From: Thalassolituus sp. UBA674
GTDB lineage: Bacteria; Pseudomonadota; Gammaproteobacteria; Pseudomonadales; Oceanobacteraceae
Direction: 5' to 3'
DNA length: 64,000 nucleotides
Assembly (NCBI GenBank): GCA_002298335.1
Contig: DBNK01000030.1
Location: 1-64,000, forward strand
Part shown: positions 34,619-43,211 of the stretch, piece by piece
Numbering within the stretch: position 1 is the stretch's first letter
Layout of the letters: each line of letters opens with the position of its first letter
Translations under genes and position numbers: made by a program
The notes under the pieces: model-generated
Database searches by the model: none
Told to the model about the DNA's origin: nothing
Seen by the model: the letters and a program-made list of their open reading frames with translations, nothing else

Positions 34619-34633
34619 TGTTACAAAGTAACA
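34619..34633. promoter_or_regulatory. Zur-like palindromic operator
   Basis: TGTTACAAAGTAACA is a perfect 6-bp inverted repeat with an AAA centre and resembles the TGTTATAnTATAACA core of gammaproteobacterial Zur boxes. It sits about 33 bp upstream of the CobW-type gene. Confidence 0.5.
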
Positions 34634-34801
34634 TGTGTGGCGGGTTGCGGAAAGATTTCCTGGTGACTGAGCTAAGAATAATCTGCCTTTAAAAACAGAT
34701 GGTTACCTGTGAGTGACCGCTTGCTTTGCTGAATCTGTACGGAACTCCTGAGTCTCTGGCTCTTCTGACTTAAGACACAGAGAAAAAAGAAAGGAGATCA
34801 C

Positions 34802-34972
34802 ATGTTGTATTATGCCGTCGTTTTTCTGGTGATTGCCCTGATCGCGGGCGTTCTCGGTTTTGGTGGTATTGCCGGGGTATCGGTGGAGATTGCCAAAATC
34901 CTGTTCTTTGTATTTCTGGCGCTGATGGTCATCAGTGTGGTTGGCGGGCTGCTCCGCCGTGGAGGGCACTGA
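34802..34972 (+). CDS. DUF1328 small membrane protein
   Basis: A 56-residue frame from ATG at 34802 to TGA at 34970-34972 encodes two hydrophobic helices (YAVVFLVIALIAGVLGF and ILFFVFLALMVISVVGG) with a short turn and a Arg-Arg-Gly-Gly-His end, the pattern of DUF1328/YtjA. AAAGGAGA precedes the ATG. These proteins are stress-associated membrane microproteins of unknown mechanism. It ends 7 bp before the convergent dsbD stop. Confidence 0.85.
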   Translation: MLYYAVVFLVIALIAGVLGFGGIAGVSVEIAKILFFVFLALMVISVVGGLLRRGGH

Positions 34973-34979
34973 CTCCGGG

Positions 34980-36716
34980 TCAGTGACCCGGTGTCAGCTG
35001 TCCGGCTTCCCGCAGGAAGTCTTCGCGTTCACGCTCTCCCACGATCCGGCCAGATGCGGCTTCTGATCCTGGGGTAAAGAACAACACCGTCGGAGGCCCG
35101 AACACGGCCTGCTGCTGCAGAAAATCCCGCTGTTCCTGCGTGTTATCGGTCAGGTCCAGCTGCACCCAGTGGTAGCCTGACAGAGCCTGTTGGGCTTCTT
35201 CGGTGGCAAAGATTTCCTTTTCCATGACCCGGCAACTGATGCACCAGTCGGCATACAGGTCGAGCATGACCGGCTGTTGAGCCGTGCGGATCAGGTCCAT
35301 CACTTCGGCGACTGAATCGGTCTGATAAAAAGGTGATTCATGACCGGCTGTGGCATTGTCACCCAGAGGGTTGAACGGGTCGGTATGGCCTTTGACGGCC
35401 CCGGCGATGGCGATCACGCCATAGATGAACAGCAGCAGTCCCAGTACTTTCAGAACTTTCTGACTGTTGCCCTGCGCGGAGGACAGAGCCCCGGCAGCAA
35501 TCCCGGCAGCAGCGGCCAGCGCGCCCCAGAGCGCCAGTACCAGCGCCTCCGGCAGAATACGTCCGACCAGCCATATCGCCACACCGATCAGCATGAAGCC
35601 GAACAGATATTTAATGCGGTTCATCCACATTCCGGCTTTCGGCAGCACGGAGGCACCGGTTGTCCCCAGGATGATCAGCGGCGTACCCATGCCCAGGCCC
35701 ATGGCCAGCAGAGCTGTGCCGCCCAGAACGGCATCGCCTGTGGTGCTGAGGTAGGCCAGGGCACCGGCCAGGGGCGCCGATACGCAGGGGCTGACCACCA
35801 GTGCCGACAGTACGCCGATGATGAATACACTGACAAAATGACCGCCCTGCTGCTTCTGGCTGACGTTGTTCAGGCGGTTGCGCAGACCGGCCGGTAACTG
35901 CAGCTCATACAGGCCGAACATGGCCAGTGCCAGCAGGACAAAAAAGACGGCAAACACACTCAGAATCACCGGATCCTGCATCCAGGCCTGAATGTTGGCA
36001 CCGGCGCCCAGCAGACCCACGGCCAGACCCGCAGCGGCGTAGGTGATCGCCATACCCAGCACATAGACAGACGACAGCAGGAAGCCGCGCAGTGGCGAGG
36101 TGTTTTTCTGGCCCAGCACCACGCTGGTGAGAATAGGCACCATCGGCAGAACACAGGGGGTGAAGGTCAGACCCAGCCCGAGCAGAAAGAACAGGCCGGC
36201 AACAGCAATAGCCGAGCGGCCGCTGAAGAAGTTGTCCTGCCCGGTGACAGGTGCTGCCTGTTCCGTATTGGCTGCGGTCGCTGCCAGCAGAGTGAGTGGA
36301 TACTTCTGTGGTGGGTAACAGAGTCCGGCATCGGCGCAGCCCTGATACCAGAGTGTGGCATCGCCGGGAGCCAGGCCTGAGGTGTCAAACACGGCATCGA
36401 GGTCACCGTAATAGGCCACGATATCGCCGAAGGCTTCGTCGAATTTTTCCTTCCCGTCTTTTGACCAGCTGACTGGCGACAGCTTGTTATCGCCCTGTTT
36501 GATGTAGATGCGGTGCTGATAGAGGTAATAACCGTCCGGGTTGGTCCAGTGCGCGGTTACGGTTCCGGGTGCGGTTTCTACGCTCAGGGGGAAGGCTTCT
36601 TCAACCGGCAGGAAGGTCTTGGTTTCAGGTGCCAGGGAATCCAGCAGGCTGGCATGCCCTGAGGCGGCAGTGAGAGTGGCCAGTGTTAAGAACAGCAGTT
36701 GGATAACCCGGCGCAT
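34980..36716 (-). CDS. dsbD: Thiol:disulfide interchange protein DsbD
   Basis: DsbD moves electrons from cytoplasmic thioredoxin across the inner membrane to periplasmic partners. The 578-residue protein has a signal near its start (QLLFLTLATLTAASGHA), an N-terminal periplasmic domain with CADAGLCYPP, eight hydrophobic segments (GFLLSSVYVLGMAITYAAAG and others), and a C-terminal thioredoxin domain with ADWCISCRVME. The start at 36716 has CAGGAGA upstream; a longer frame to 36782 was rejected. It is convergent with the DUF1328 gene. Confidence 0.93.
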   Translation of the reverse strand: MRRVIQLLFLTLATLTAASGHASLLDSLAPETKTFLPVEEAFPLSVETAPGTVTAHWTNPDGYYLYQHRIYIKQGDNKLSPVSWSKDGKEKFDEAFGDIVAYYGDLDAVFDTSGLAPGDATLWYQGCADAGLCYPPQKYPLTLLAATAANTEQAAPVTGQDNFFSGRSAIAVAGLFFLLGLGLTFTPCVLPMVPILTSVVLGQKNTSPLRGFLLSSVYVLGMAITYAAAGLAVGLLGAGANIQAWMQDPVILSVFAVFFVLLALAMFGLYELQLPAGLRNRLNNVSQKQQGGHFVSVFIIGVLSALVVSPCVSAPLAGALAYLSTTGDAVLGGTALLAMGLGMGTPLIILGTTGASVLPKAGMWMNRIKYLFGFMLIGVAIWLVGRILPEALVLALWGALAAAAGIAAGALSSAQGNSQKVLKVLGLLLFIYGVIAIAGAVKGHTDPFNPLGDNATAGHESPFYQTDSVAEVMDLIRTAQQPVMLDLYADWCISCRVMEKEIFATEEAQQALSGYHWVQLDLTDNTQEQRDFLQQQAVFGPPTVLFFTPGSEAASGRIVGEREREDFLREAGQLTPGH

Positions 36717-36765
36717 GCCTGTCTCCTGAAAAGTCGTTAGTAGGCGCCGGATCGGGTGTCTGACC

Positions 36766-37734
36766 TCAGGCGGTCCGTTCAACGGCGATATTTGCCAGAG
36801 CGATCAGTGCATCACGGGCGACCGAATCCGGAACCTGCTGCAGGTGCGCAATGGCCCGGTCACGGCATTCATTGGCTTTGTTGCGGGTGTACTCCATGGA
36901 GCCGCATTCGCGCACAATGGCCATCACCGCATCCATATCGTCCAGACCACCCTTGCGGATCGCCTGACGGATGAGCATACGGCCGTCTTCACCGGCATGG
37001 GCCATGGCATGGATCAGTGGCAGAGTGGGTTTGCCCTCGGCCAGATCGTCACCTACATTCTTGCCCAGTTCGGAGGCGTCACCTTCGTAGTCCAGAACGT
37101 CATCAATCAGCTGAAAAGCCAGCCCCAGCTCTTTGCCGTACTCTTGGAGTGCATGAGTTTCAGATTCGTTCAGTTGCAGCAGAGCTGCGGCACTGTGCGT
37201 GGAGGCCTCGAACAGCATGGCGGTTTTGCCGTGGATCACGTCCATGTATTTCTCTTCGCTGACATCCGGGTTCTTCACGTTGGTCAGCTGCAGCACTTCA
37301 CCCTCGGCAATCACACAGGTGGCGTCAGACAGGATCTTCATCACCGGAAGAGACTGCAGCTCCACCATCATCTGGAACGCACGGCTGTAGAGGAAGTCAC
37401 CGACCAGCACGCTCGGTGCATTGCCCCAGCGGGCATTGGCGGTGGGGTTGCCGCGGCGCATGTCCGAGGTATCAACCACGTCGTCGTGCAGCAGGGTGGC
37501 GGTGTGCAGGAACTCAATCACGGTCGCGAGCTTTACCGCATCGGCATCGGCACGGCCGAATGCTTTGGCACTGAGCAGCACTAATAAAGGGCGGATACGC
37601 TTGCCGCCACTGCTGACAATGTAGTCCGCGATTTTTTCTACCAGGGGCACGCGGGAGGCGAGCTGGTCGTGGATCAGGCGGTCGACCGCGCTGAATTCGG
37701 TGTTGACTGTGGCGAGAACGTCTTTAATCTGCAT
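36766..37734 (-). CDS. ispB: Octaprenyl diphosphate synthase
   Basis: IspB makes the long isoprenoid side chain of ubiquinone. The 322-residue trans-prenyltransferase has DDVVD at 84-88 and DDVLD at 211-215, with SSGGKRIRPLL and GKTAMLFEAS. The ATG at 37734 is chosen over a frame opening at 37890 because the family begins at MQIKDVL. It is divergent from rplU and shares the 37735-37942 promoter region. Confidence 0.94.
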   Translation of the reverse strand: MQIKDVLATVNTEFSAVDRLIHDQLASRVPLVEKIADYIVSSGGKRIRPLLVLLSAKAFGRADADAVKLATVIEFLHTATLLHDDVVDTSDMRRGNPTANARWGNAPSVLVGDFLYSRAFQMMVELQSLPVMKILSDATCVIAEGEVLQLTNVKNPDVSEEKYMDVIHGKTAMLFEASTHSAAALLQLNESETHALQEYGKELGLAFQLIDDVLDYEGDASELGKNVGDDLAEGKPTLPLIHAMAHAGEDGRMLIRQAIRKGGLDDMDAVMAIVRECGSMEYTRNKANECRDRAIAHLQQVPDSVARDALIALANIAVERTA

Positions 37735-37810
37735 GTGGATCCGACCGGTACAGGATCGCGCCATGCTAGGGAGCCTGTGCTCCGCTGTCAAGAAACAAGC
37801 CGTTGCATGG

Positions 37811-37839
37811 TTGCAGTCAAATTCAGAGTGGGGTATAGT
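37811..37839 (+). promoter_or_regulatory. Sigma70-type promoter for rplU
   Basis: TTGCAG (37811-37816), a 17-bp spacer, then TATAGT (37834-37839). The start would be about 37847, giving a 95-nt leader before rplU. Confidence 0.6.
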
Positions 37840-37942
37840 CTCGCGCCCGAAATTCTGCTCCCTGCCATATGGAAACCAGAGCGTTGCCAATAGAAGCAGG
37901 CATACAAGTAGCAGCCATAAATGAGAAGCGGAGAATACAGTT

Positions 37943-38254
37943 ATGTACGCTGTAGTAGTAACCGGCGGTAAGCAATACCGCGTTGAAGAAGGTCAGACTC
38001 TGAAGGTTGAGAAACTGGAAGTTGCGACCGGTGAAGCCGTAGAACTGGAAAAAGTTCTGCTGATCGGCAATGGTGATGACGTTAAGATTGGCGCTCCTGT
38101 TGTTGAAGGCGCTAAAGTAACTGCAGAAGTGGTTGCTCACGGTCGTCACAAGAAAGTTAAGATCCTGAAGTTCAAGCGTCGTAAGCACCACATGAAGCAG
38201 ATGGGTCACCGTCAGTGGTTCACTGAACTGAAAATCACCAGCATCGCTGGCTGA
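37943..38254 (+). CDS. rplU: 50S ribosomal protein L21
   Basis: A 103-residue protein, MYAVVVTGGKQYRVEEGQTLKVEKLE through FKRRKHHMKQMGHRQWFTELKITSI, the standard bL21 sequence. It is the first gene of the rplU-rpmA-obgE unit. An AATACAGTT leader precedes the ATG with GGAGAA nearby. Confidence 0.97.
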   Translation: MYAVVVTGGKQYRVEEGQTLKVEKLEVATGEAVELEKVLLIGNGDDVKIGAPVVEGAKVTAEVVAHGRHKKVKILKFKRRKHHMKQMGHRQWFTELKITSIAG

Positions 38255-38350
38255 GACAGACATTAATTTAACTTATTACTTTTAATCAGGGTTCGAGCGG
38301 GTCAGAAAATCTAAAGCGTTATGAGCGCAGCCATGAGCAGGCAGATGTGA

Positions 38351-38430
38351 GTGAAGAAGCGGGGTTTATCAGGTATAAATGAGCATTCTGAACGAACAGC
38401 TAACACACTCAGGGCAAGCGGAATAGCTTT
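38351..38430 (+). repeat. Palindromic element, copy 1, leader of rpmA
   Basis: AAGCGGGG-TTTAT-CAGGT-ATAAA-TGAGCATT has a 5-bp stem and 5-nt loop followed by TGAGCATT. Copies before obgE and kdsA share the layout with a compensating stem. Confidence 0.55.
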
Positions 38431-38484
38431 AAGACCTGCCGCAATCGCAGAGTTGCAGCAACCCAATAACTGGAGATCGCTACG

Positions 38485-38742
38485 ATGGCACACAAAAAAG
38501 CCGGTGGTAGTACTAAGAACGGTCGCGATTCCGAGAGCAAACGCCTTGGTGTCAAACTTTTCGGTAGCCAGACTGCAAAAGCAGGCGCAATCATCATCCG
38601 TCAGCGTGGTACTAAGTTCCACGCCGGTACCAACGTTCGTATGGGCCGTGACCACACTCTGTTCGCAACCGCTGAAGGCGCTGTGAAATTTGAGGTGAAA
38701 GGTCCTAAGAACCGTAAGACCGTAAGCGTCGTTCCGGCTTAA
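38485..38742 (+). CDS. rpmA: 50S ribosomal protein L27
   Basis: An 85-residue basic protein, MAHKKAGGSTKNGRDSESKRLGVKLFGSQ and RQRGTKFHAGTNVRMGRDHTLFA, the standard bL27 sequence. It lacks the N-terminal cleaved extension of Firmicutes L27. The 230-bp gap after rplU is longer than usual and contains a palindromic element. A terminator follows. Confidence 0.97.
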   Translation: MAHKKAGGSTKNGRDSESKRLGVKLFGSQTAKAGAIIIRQRGTKFHAGTNVRMGRDHTLFATAEGAVKFEVKGPKNRKTVSVVPA

Positions 38743-38761
38743 TCCGGAAAACGCAATAAGG

Positions 38762-38795
38762 GCCCTGGTTGGGATCTCCCATCCGGGGCTTTTTG
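38762..38795 (+). terminator. Terminator after rpmA
   Basis: GCCCTGGTTGGGA pairs with TCCCATCCGGGGC with one G-T and one mismatch, followed by TTTTT. It suggests obgE has its own promoter. Confidence 0.75.
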
Positions 38796-38969
38796 GTTTT
38801 TACGGGAAGTCCTGTGGCTTGCTCATGCGGCGGGCAGGTTTCCCGCATATCGTCGCTCTGCGTCTGTACATGATTTTTGATAATCTTGCGCGCAGGCGAA
38901 ACTCTCTATTTTAAATTCAGTCCCGGTGTCGCGATAGCGTTACCGAGGCAGACACAGCCCGGCGAAACC

Positions 38970-39050
38970 GGCCAAGAAAGCGCAGCGTACACGCAGTACG
39001 TGAGCATTTCGCGGAGGGTTTCAACACCGCTGTGACAACGCAGGTAGCTA
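38970..39050 (+). repeat. Palindromic element, copy 2, leader of obgE
   Basis: AAAGCGCAG-CGTAC-ACGCA-GTACG-TGAGCATTTCGC occupies the region directly upstream of obgE. It shares the stem-loop and TGAGCATT end with the copies near rpmA and kdsA, with changed stem bases that still pair. Apart from this and the rpmA terminator, the 38743-39056 gap holds no gene. Confidence 0.55.
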
Positions 39051-39056
39051 TCCAAT

Positions 39057-40253
39057 ATGAAGTTTGTAGATGAAGCCAAGATAAGCGTCGACGCCGGCAA
39101 CGGCGGTAACGGCTGCGTCAGCTTCCGTCGTGAAAAATTCATTCCCAAGGGTGGCCCTGACGGTGGTGATGGTGGTGACGGTGGTTCCGTGTTTCTCGAG
39201 GCCGATGAAAACCTCAACACCCTGATTGATTACCGCTATACCCGCCGCTTCCGTGCCAAAAACGGACAGCAGGGTGGTGGCCGTAACTGTACCGGCGCCA
39301 AAGGGGATGACCTGATTCTCAAGGTGCCTGTTGGCACCACCGCCATTGATGAAGACACCGGCGAAACCCTCGGCGATCTGACTGCCGCCGGTGACCGCCT
39401 GATGGTGGCCCGGGGTGGTTTCCACGGTATCGGCAATACCCGCTATAAGTCGTCGACCAACCAGGCGCCGCGCCAGTTCAAGCCGGGTCAGGAAGGTGAG
39501 TCGCGTAACCTCAAGCTGGAGCTGAAGGTGCTGGCTGACGTCGGTCTGTTGGGTATGCCCAACGCCGGTAAGTCGACCTTTATCCGCTCGGTTTCTGCGG
39601 CGACGCCGAAAGTTGCGGATTACCCCTTTACCACGCTGGTGCCGAATCTGGGTGTGGTGTCGATTGAAGAACACCGCAGCTTTGTGATCGCGGACATTCC
39701 CGGTCTGATCGAAGGTGCTGCCGACGGTGCGGGTCTGGGAACGCGTTTTCTCAAGCATCTGGTACGTACTCACATTCTGCTGCACATCGTCGATATGGCG
39801 CCCTTTGATGAGTCTGACCCGGCTGAAAAAGTCATTGCCATCAGCAATGAGCTGGAGCGTTTCTCGCCGGGGCTGGCAAACCGTGAGCGCTGGCTGGTGA
39901 TGAACAAGCTGGACCTGATTCCGGAAGAAGAGCGTGAAGCACGCTGTCAGGCGCTGCTGGATAAACTCGACTGGGATGGCCCGGTGTACCGTATATCCGC
40001 CATTGCCAAAGAAGGCACGCATAAGCTGGCTTGTGACATCATGGAATTCATCGAAGCCCGCCGTCAGCGTGCGCTGGATGATGAAGACTTTGCTGAAGCC
40101 CTGCTCGCTGAACGTGAGCAGGTTGAGCAGGAATCCCGTGAGCACATGGAAGAGCTGGAAGAGCGCCGTCGCCTTGAGCGCGCAGCCCGCAAGGCTGAGC
40201 AGGGGGATGACGACGATGACTACGATGTGGAAGTGATCTACACCAATGAGTAA
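39057..40253 (+). CDS. obgE: GTPase ObgE/CgtA
   Basis: ObgE is an essential GTPase in 50S assembly and stringent control. The 398-residue protein has the glycine-rich Obg fold (GGDGGDGGSVFLEADENLNTL … QQGGGRNCTGAKGDDLILKV) over about 1-158, the P-loop GMPNAGKST near 166-174, DIPGLIEGAADGAGLG (G3/switch II) and NKLD. The C-terminus is a Glu/Arg/Asp-rich tail ending DDDDDYDVEVIYTNE. It overlaps proB by 8 bp. Confidence 0.96.
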   Translation: MKFVDEAKISVDAGNGGNGCVSFRREKFIPKGGPDGGDGGDGGSVFLEADENLNTLIDYRYTRRFRAKNGQQGGGRNCTGAKGDDLILKVPVGTTAIDEDTGETLGDLTAAGDRLMVARGGFHGIGNTRYKSSTNQAPRQFKPGQEGESRNLKLELKVLADVGLLGMPNAGKSTFIRSVSAATPKVADYPFTTLVPNLGVVSIEEHRSFVIADIPGLIEGAADGAGLGTRFLKHLVRTHILLHIVDMAPFDESDPAEKVIAISNELERFSPGLANRERWLVMNKLDLIPEEEREARCQALLDKLDWDGPVYRISAIAKEGTHKLACDIMEFIEARRQRALDDEDFAEALLAEREQVEQESREHMEELEERRRLERAARKAEQGDDDDDYDVEVIYTNE

Positions 40254-41382
40254 TTCTGCGGCCTTCAGCCGTAATGATCTGGCTCAGGCCAGGCGGTGGG
40301 TTATTAAAATCGGCAGTGCGCTGCTGACCAATGATGGCCGGGGCCTCAACCTCAATGGCATGCAAAGCTGGGTCGATCAGATTGCCGCCCTGATTCAGGC
40401 GGGTCACGAGGTGGTGCTGGTGTCTTCCGGCTCGGTTGCTGAAGGCATGGTGCGCCTGGGCTGGACTTCCCGCCCGGATGAAATTCATAAGCTGCAGGCG
40501 GCGGCGGCCGTCGGTCAGATGGGGCTGGTTCAGGCTTATGAAAGCCAGTTTGCCCGCCATCAGCGCCGCACAGCGCAGATTCTGCTGACCCACGATGACC
40601 TCAGCGACCGCAAACGCTACCTCAATGCGCGCTCGACCCTGCGTACCCTGCTGGATATGGGCGTTGTGCCCATCATCAACGAGAACGATACCGTCGTCAC
40701 TGACGAGATCTGTTTTGGTGATAACGACACCCTTGGTGCTCTGGTCGCCAATCTGGTTGAGGCAGATGTGCTGGTGATCCTGACCGATCAGGATGGCCTC
40801 TACACCGCCGATCCGCGCTCCAACCCGGATGCCGAAATTATTCACGCAGGCCGCGCCTCAGATCCTCAGTACATGGCCATGGCCGGTGGTGGCGGGGCAC
40901 TGGGCCGTGGGGGCATGGTGACCAAGATCCGTGCCGGTACGCTGGCTGCCCGCTCCGGTGCCCATACCCTGATTGCCGGTGGCCGCATTGAAAATGTCAT
41001 TACCCGTCTGCGTGATGGTGAATTGATCGGCACCCTGCTGCTGGCGGATGCCGCCCCGGTAGCAGCGCGCAAACAGTGGATTGCCGGTCATCTGCAGACT
41101 CAGGGTGAGCTGGTGCTCGACGCCGGTGCCATCAAGGCCCTGCGTGAAGGTGGGCGCAGCCTGCTGCCCATCGGAGTGGTCGCCGCCAAAGGCCGTTTTG
41201 AACGCGGCGACGTCGTTGCCTGCGTTGATGAAAGCGGCAAAGTCGTGGCCAAAGGTCTGGTAAACTACCGCCACGAACAGGCACAGAAGATACTGCGGAC
41301 GCCGTCGAGTGGCCTTGAAGCGGCATTAGGAACTGTTTCCGAACCTGAAATGATTCATCGCGATAATCTGGTGGTTCTCTAG
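40246..41382 (+). CDS. proB: Glutamate 5-kinase
   Basis: ProB phosphorylates glutamate in the first step of proline synthesis. The 378-residue protein has the kinase domain (VIKIGSALLTND; VVLVSSGSVAEGM; PIINENDTVVTDEICFGDND; GRGGMVTKI) and a C-terminal PUA domain (ALLPIGVVAAKGRFERGDVVACVD region). The start ATG lies inside the obgE stop (8-bp overlap), so the two are coupled. Confidence 0.96.
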   Translation: MSNSAAFSRNDLAQARRWVIKIGSALLTNDGRGLNLNGMQSWVDQIAALIQAGHEVVLVSSGSVAEGMVRLGWTSRPDEIHKLQAAAAVGQMGLVQAYESQFARHQRRTAQILLTHDDLSDRKRYLNARSTLRTLLDMGVVPIINENDTVVTDEICFGDNDTLGALVANLVEADVLVILTDQDGLYTADPRSNPDAEIIHAGRASDPQYMAMAGGGGALGRGGMVTKIRAGTLAARSGAHTLIAGGRIENVITRLRDGELIGTLLLADAAPVAARKQWIAGHLQTQGELVLDAGAIKALREGGRSLLPIGVVAAKGRFERGDVVACVDESGKVVAKGLVNYRHEQAQKILRTPSSGLEAALGTVSEPEMIHRDNLVVL

Positions 41383-41391
41383 GAGCTGGTT

Positions 41392-41490
41392 GCGTTGTTG
41401 CTGGGGTGTTAACAACGGATTCGAAAATGCTCACTTACTTCGTGTAAGCTCCGCTTTTCTCGTCCATTGTTGCCTACCAGCAACGGCCTC
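41392..41490 (-). repeat. Palindromic element, copy 3, upstream of kdsA
   Basis: On the minus strand AGCGGAG-CTTAC-ACGAA-GTAAG-TGAGCATTTTCG repeats the layout of copies 1 and 2 in inverted orientation relative to the gene. Outer arms pair imperfectly (GTTGCTGGGGTG with CAGCAAC) to extend a long hairpin. Confidence 0.55.
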
Positions 41491-41559
41491 ACTGACGCTC
41501 CTCGAAGAATAAGCGTTATTATCGTGCCTCGAAAACACAAAGAACAACAGGAGTAACCC

Positions 41560-42399
41560 ATGATCGAGTCGGTCAACGTCGCCGGACTGGACGTCAGAAA
41601 CGAAGCACCATTCACCCTCTTTGGTGGCATGAACGTGCTGGAAAGCCGTGATCTGGCCATGAAAATCTGCGAATACTACGTTGAAGTGACCAGCAAGCTG
41701 GGCATTCCGTATGTATTCAAGGCGTCGTTTGATAAGGCCAACCGTTCGTCGATCAACTCCTACCGTGGTCCGGGGATGGAAGAAGGCCTGAAGATCTTCG
41801 AAGAGATCAAAAAGACCTTTAATGTACCTGTGATCACCGACGTACATGAGCCTTACCAGGCAGCACCTGTGGCTGAAGTGGTGGACGTCATCCAGCTGCC
41901 GGCGTTCCTCGCCCGTCAGACTGACCTGGTGGTGGCCATGGCTGAAACCGGTGCTGCCATCAACGTGAAGAAGCCACAGTTCCTGGCACCACACGAGATG
42001 CGTCACATCATCAAAAAGTTTGGTGAAGCCGGTAATGACAGAATCATGCTGTGTGAGCGCGGCTCCTGCTTCGGCTACAACAACCTCGTGGTTGATATGC
42101 TGGGCATGGATGAAATGAAGAAACAGGCACCGGTAATCTTTGATGCGACCCACGCTCTGCAGCGTCCGGGTGGCCGCTCGGATTCCGCCGATGGCCGTCG
42201 TCAGCAGGCGTTTGAACTGGCCCGCTCTGGTATGGCACTGGGTATTGCTGGTCTGTTCATCGAAGCACACCCGAACCCGGCCGAAGCCAAGTGTGATGGC
42301 CCGTGTGCGTTGCCACTGGATAAGCTGGAGCCGTATCTGGTACAGATGAAGGCGGTGGATGATCTGGTGAAGTCGTTTGAGAAAGTGATCATCGACTGA
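41560..42399 (+). CDS. kdsA: 3-deoxy-8-phosphooctulonate synthase
   Basis: KdsA condenses arabinose-5-phosphate with phosphoenolpyruvate to make KDO-8-phosphate for lipopolysaccharide. The 279-residue protein has the NeuB/AroF-like barrel with FKASFDKANRSSINSYRGPG and TDVHEPYQA. LCERGSCFGYNNLVVDMLG and DATHALQRPGG are also present. The ATG follows AACAGGAGTAACCC. A strong terminator follows at 42431. It lies between proB and rpsT, unlike P. aeruginosa. Confidence 0.96.
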   Translation: MIESVNVAGLDVRNEAPFTLFGGMNVLESRDLAMKICEYYVEVTSKLGIPYVFKASFDKANRSSINSYRGPGMEEGLKIFEEIKKTFNVPVITDVHEPYQAAPVAEVVDVIQLPAFLARQTDLVVAMAETGAAINVKKPQFLAPHEMRHIIKKFGEAGNDRIMLCERGSCFGYNNLVVDMLGMDEMKKQAPVIFDATHALQRPGGRSDSADGRRQQAFELARSGMALGIAGLFIEAHPNPAEAKCDGPCALPLDKLEPYLVQMKAVDDLVKSFEKVIID

Positions 42400-42430
42400 T
42401 CTTGGTTGTCTTGCTGATAGCTTGTTGAAA

Positions 42431-42456
42431 AGAGCCCGGTGATGCCGGGCTTTTTT
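42431..42456 (+). terminator. Rho-independent terminator of kdsA
   Basis: AGCCCGG pairs with CCGGGCT around TGATG, followed by TTTTTT. Confidence 0.9.
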
Positions 42457-42478
42457 GTGGGTTAGGTATTGGCTGTTC

Positions 42479-42600
42479 GCTCCTGGGAGGACGGCATGGG
42501 GACGCCTAGTCCCGACCGGCGCGCGCTCATCAGCTTAGTATCTTTCTCAACAACACTCATTGGTTCTATTGCTCCTTGGGGGATTGCATCCCCCGGGCGC
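42479..42600. repeat. Inverted repeat, left arm
   Basis: About 122 bp (CTCCTGGGAGGACGGCATGG … CCCCGGGCGC) matches the reverse complement of 42971-43094 with scattered changes. The arms are spaced by about 370 bp. The 42457-43416 stretch holds no convincing gene: overlapping small frames follow the repeats. Confidence 0.7.
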
Positions 42601-42970
42601 AGACCAGCCCCTTGCTCGACATCCATGTCTCGCATTCCGGAAGATTCTGCATAAATTTCGGCGGCCCCAGAGGCGCACTTTCAACCAGCGACCGTATCCA
42701 ATTAAAAAGAATCACTGGGGGCCTTTACGTAGGGAGATACAAAGCAACTGATCGAGTTAAAGCTCTCAGTGCAGTAACTTCGAGAACGGTGTTTCTGGTT
42801 TTTGGTGCGCCTGTTGCGAGCCACGACTTTCAAGAAGCGAACAGCTCTTCGAGACAGGACGTCGAGAAAAGCGTGCTGAGGCAGGACGCCGAATCACGCT
42901 GTGAGCGTTGTGAGCTTGCAGAAAGGAGTGAAACAGCGAGGAACACAGCGCGAAGCAGGAGGGAGGGCCC

Positions 42971-43094
42971 GCGCCCGGGAGGATGCAATCCCCCAAGGAG
43001 CAATAGAACCAATGAATATTTTTAAAAAAGATACTAAGCCGGTGAGAGCGCGCCGGTCGGGACTGGGCGCCCCCATGCCGTCCTCCCGAGAGCG
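42971..43094. repeat. Inverted repeat, right arm
   Basis: Reverse-complement copy of 42479-42600, beginning GCGCCCGGGAGGATGCAATC and ending at TCCTCCCGAGAG. It contains the GGATTGCATC/CCCCAAGGAGCAATAGAAC segment in inverted form. Confidence 0.7.
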
Positions 43095-43136
43095 ATACGG
43101 AAACACCACGAAAACAAAGTGGTTAGTCGGAGGCAA

Positions 43137-43183
43137 GCGCCGGTCGGGACTGGGCGTCCCCATGCCGTCCTCCTGAGAGCGAT
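43137..43183 (+). repeat. Third partial copy of the arm repeat
   Basis: GCGCCGGTCGGGACTGGGCG and the following CCATGCCGTCCTCCTGAGAGCG match the outer part of the right arm in the same orientation, about 50 bp further on. Confidence 0.65.
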
Positions 43184-43211
43184 TAGGTGATATGCCGGAC
43201 ACGCCCTATGG

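Noticed and set aside
39048..40145. 365-residue antisense frame on the minus strand
   Set aside because: It lies fully opposite obgE and has the His/Thr/Val-rich composition of a shadow frame; obgE is unambiguous.
42576..43202. Frames of about 149 and 102 residues between kdsA and rpsT
   Set aside because: They run through the repeat arms and have no recognisable domain; more likely by-products of the inverted repeat.
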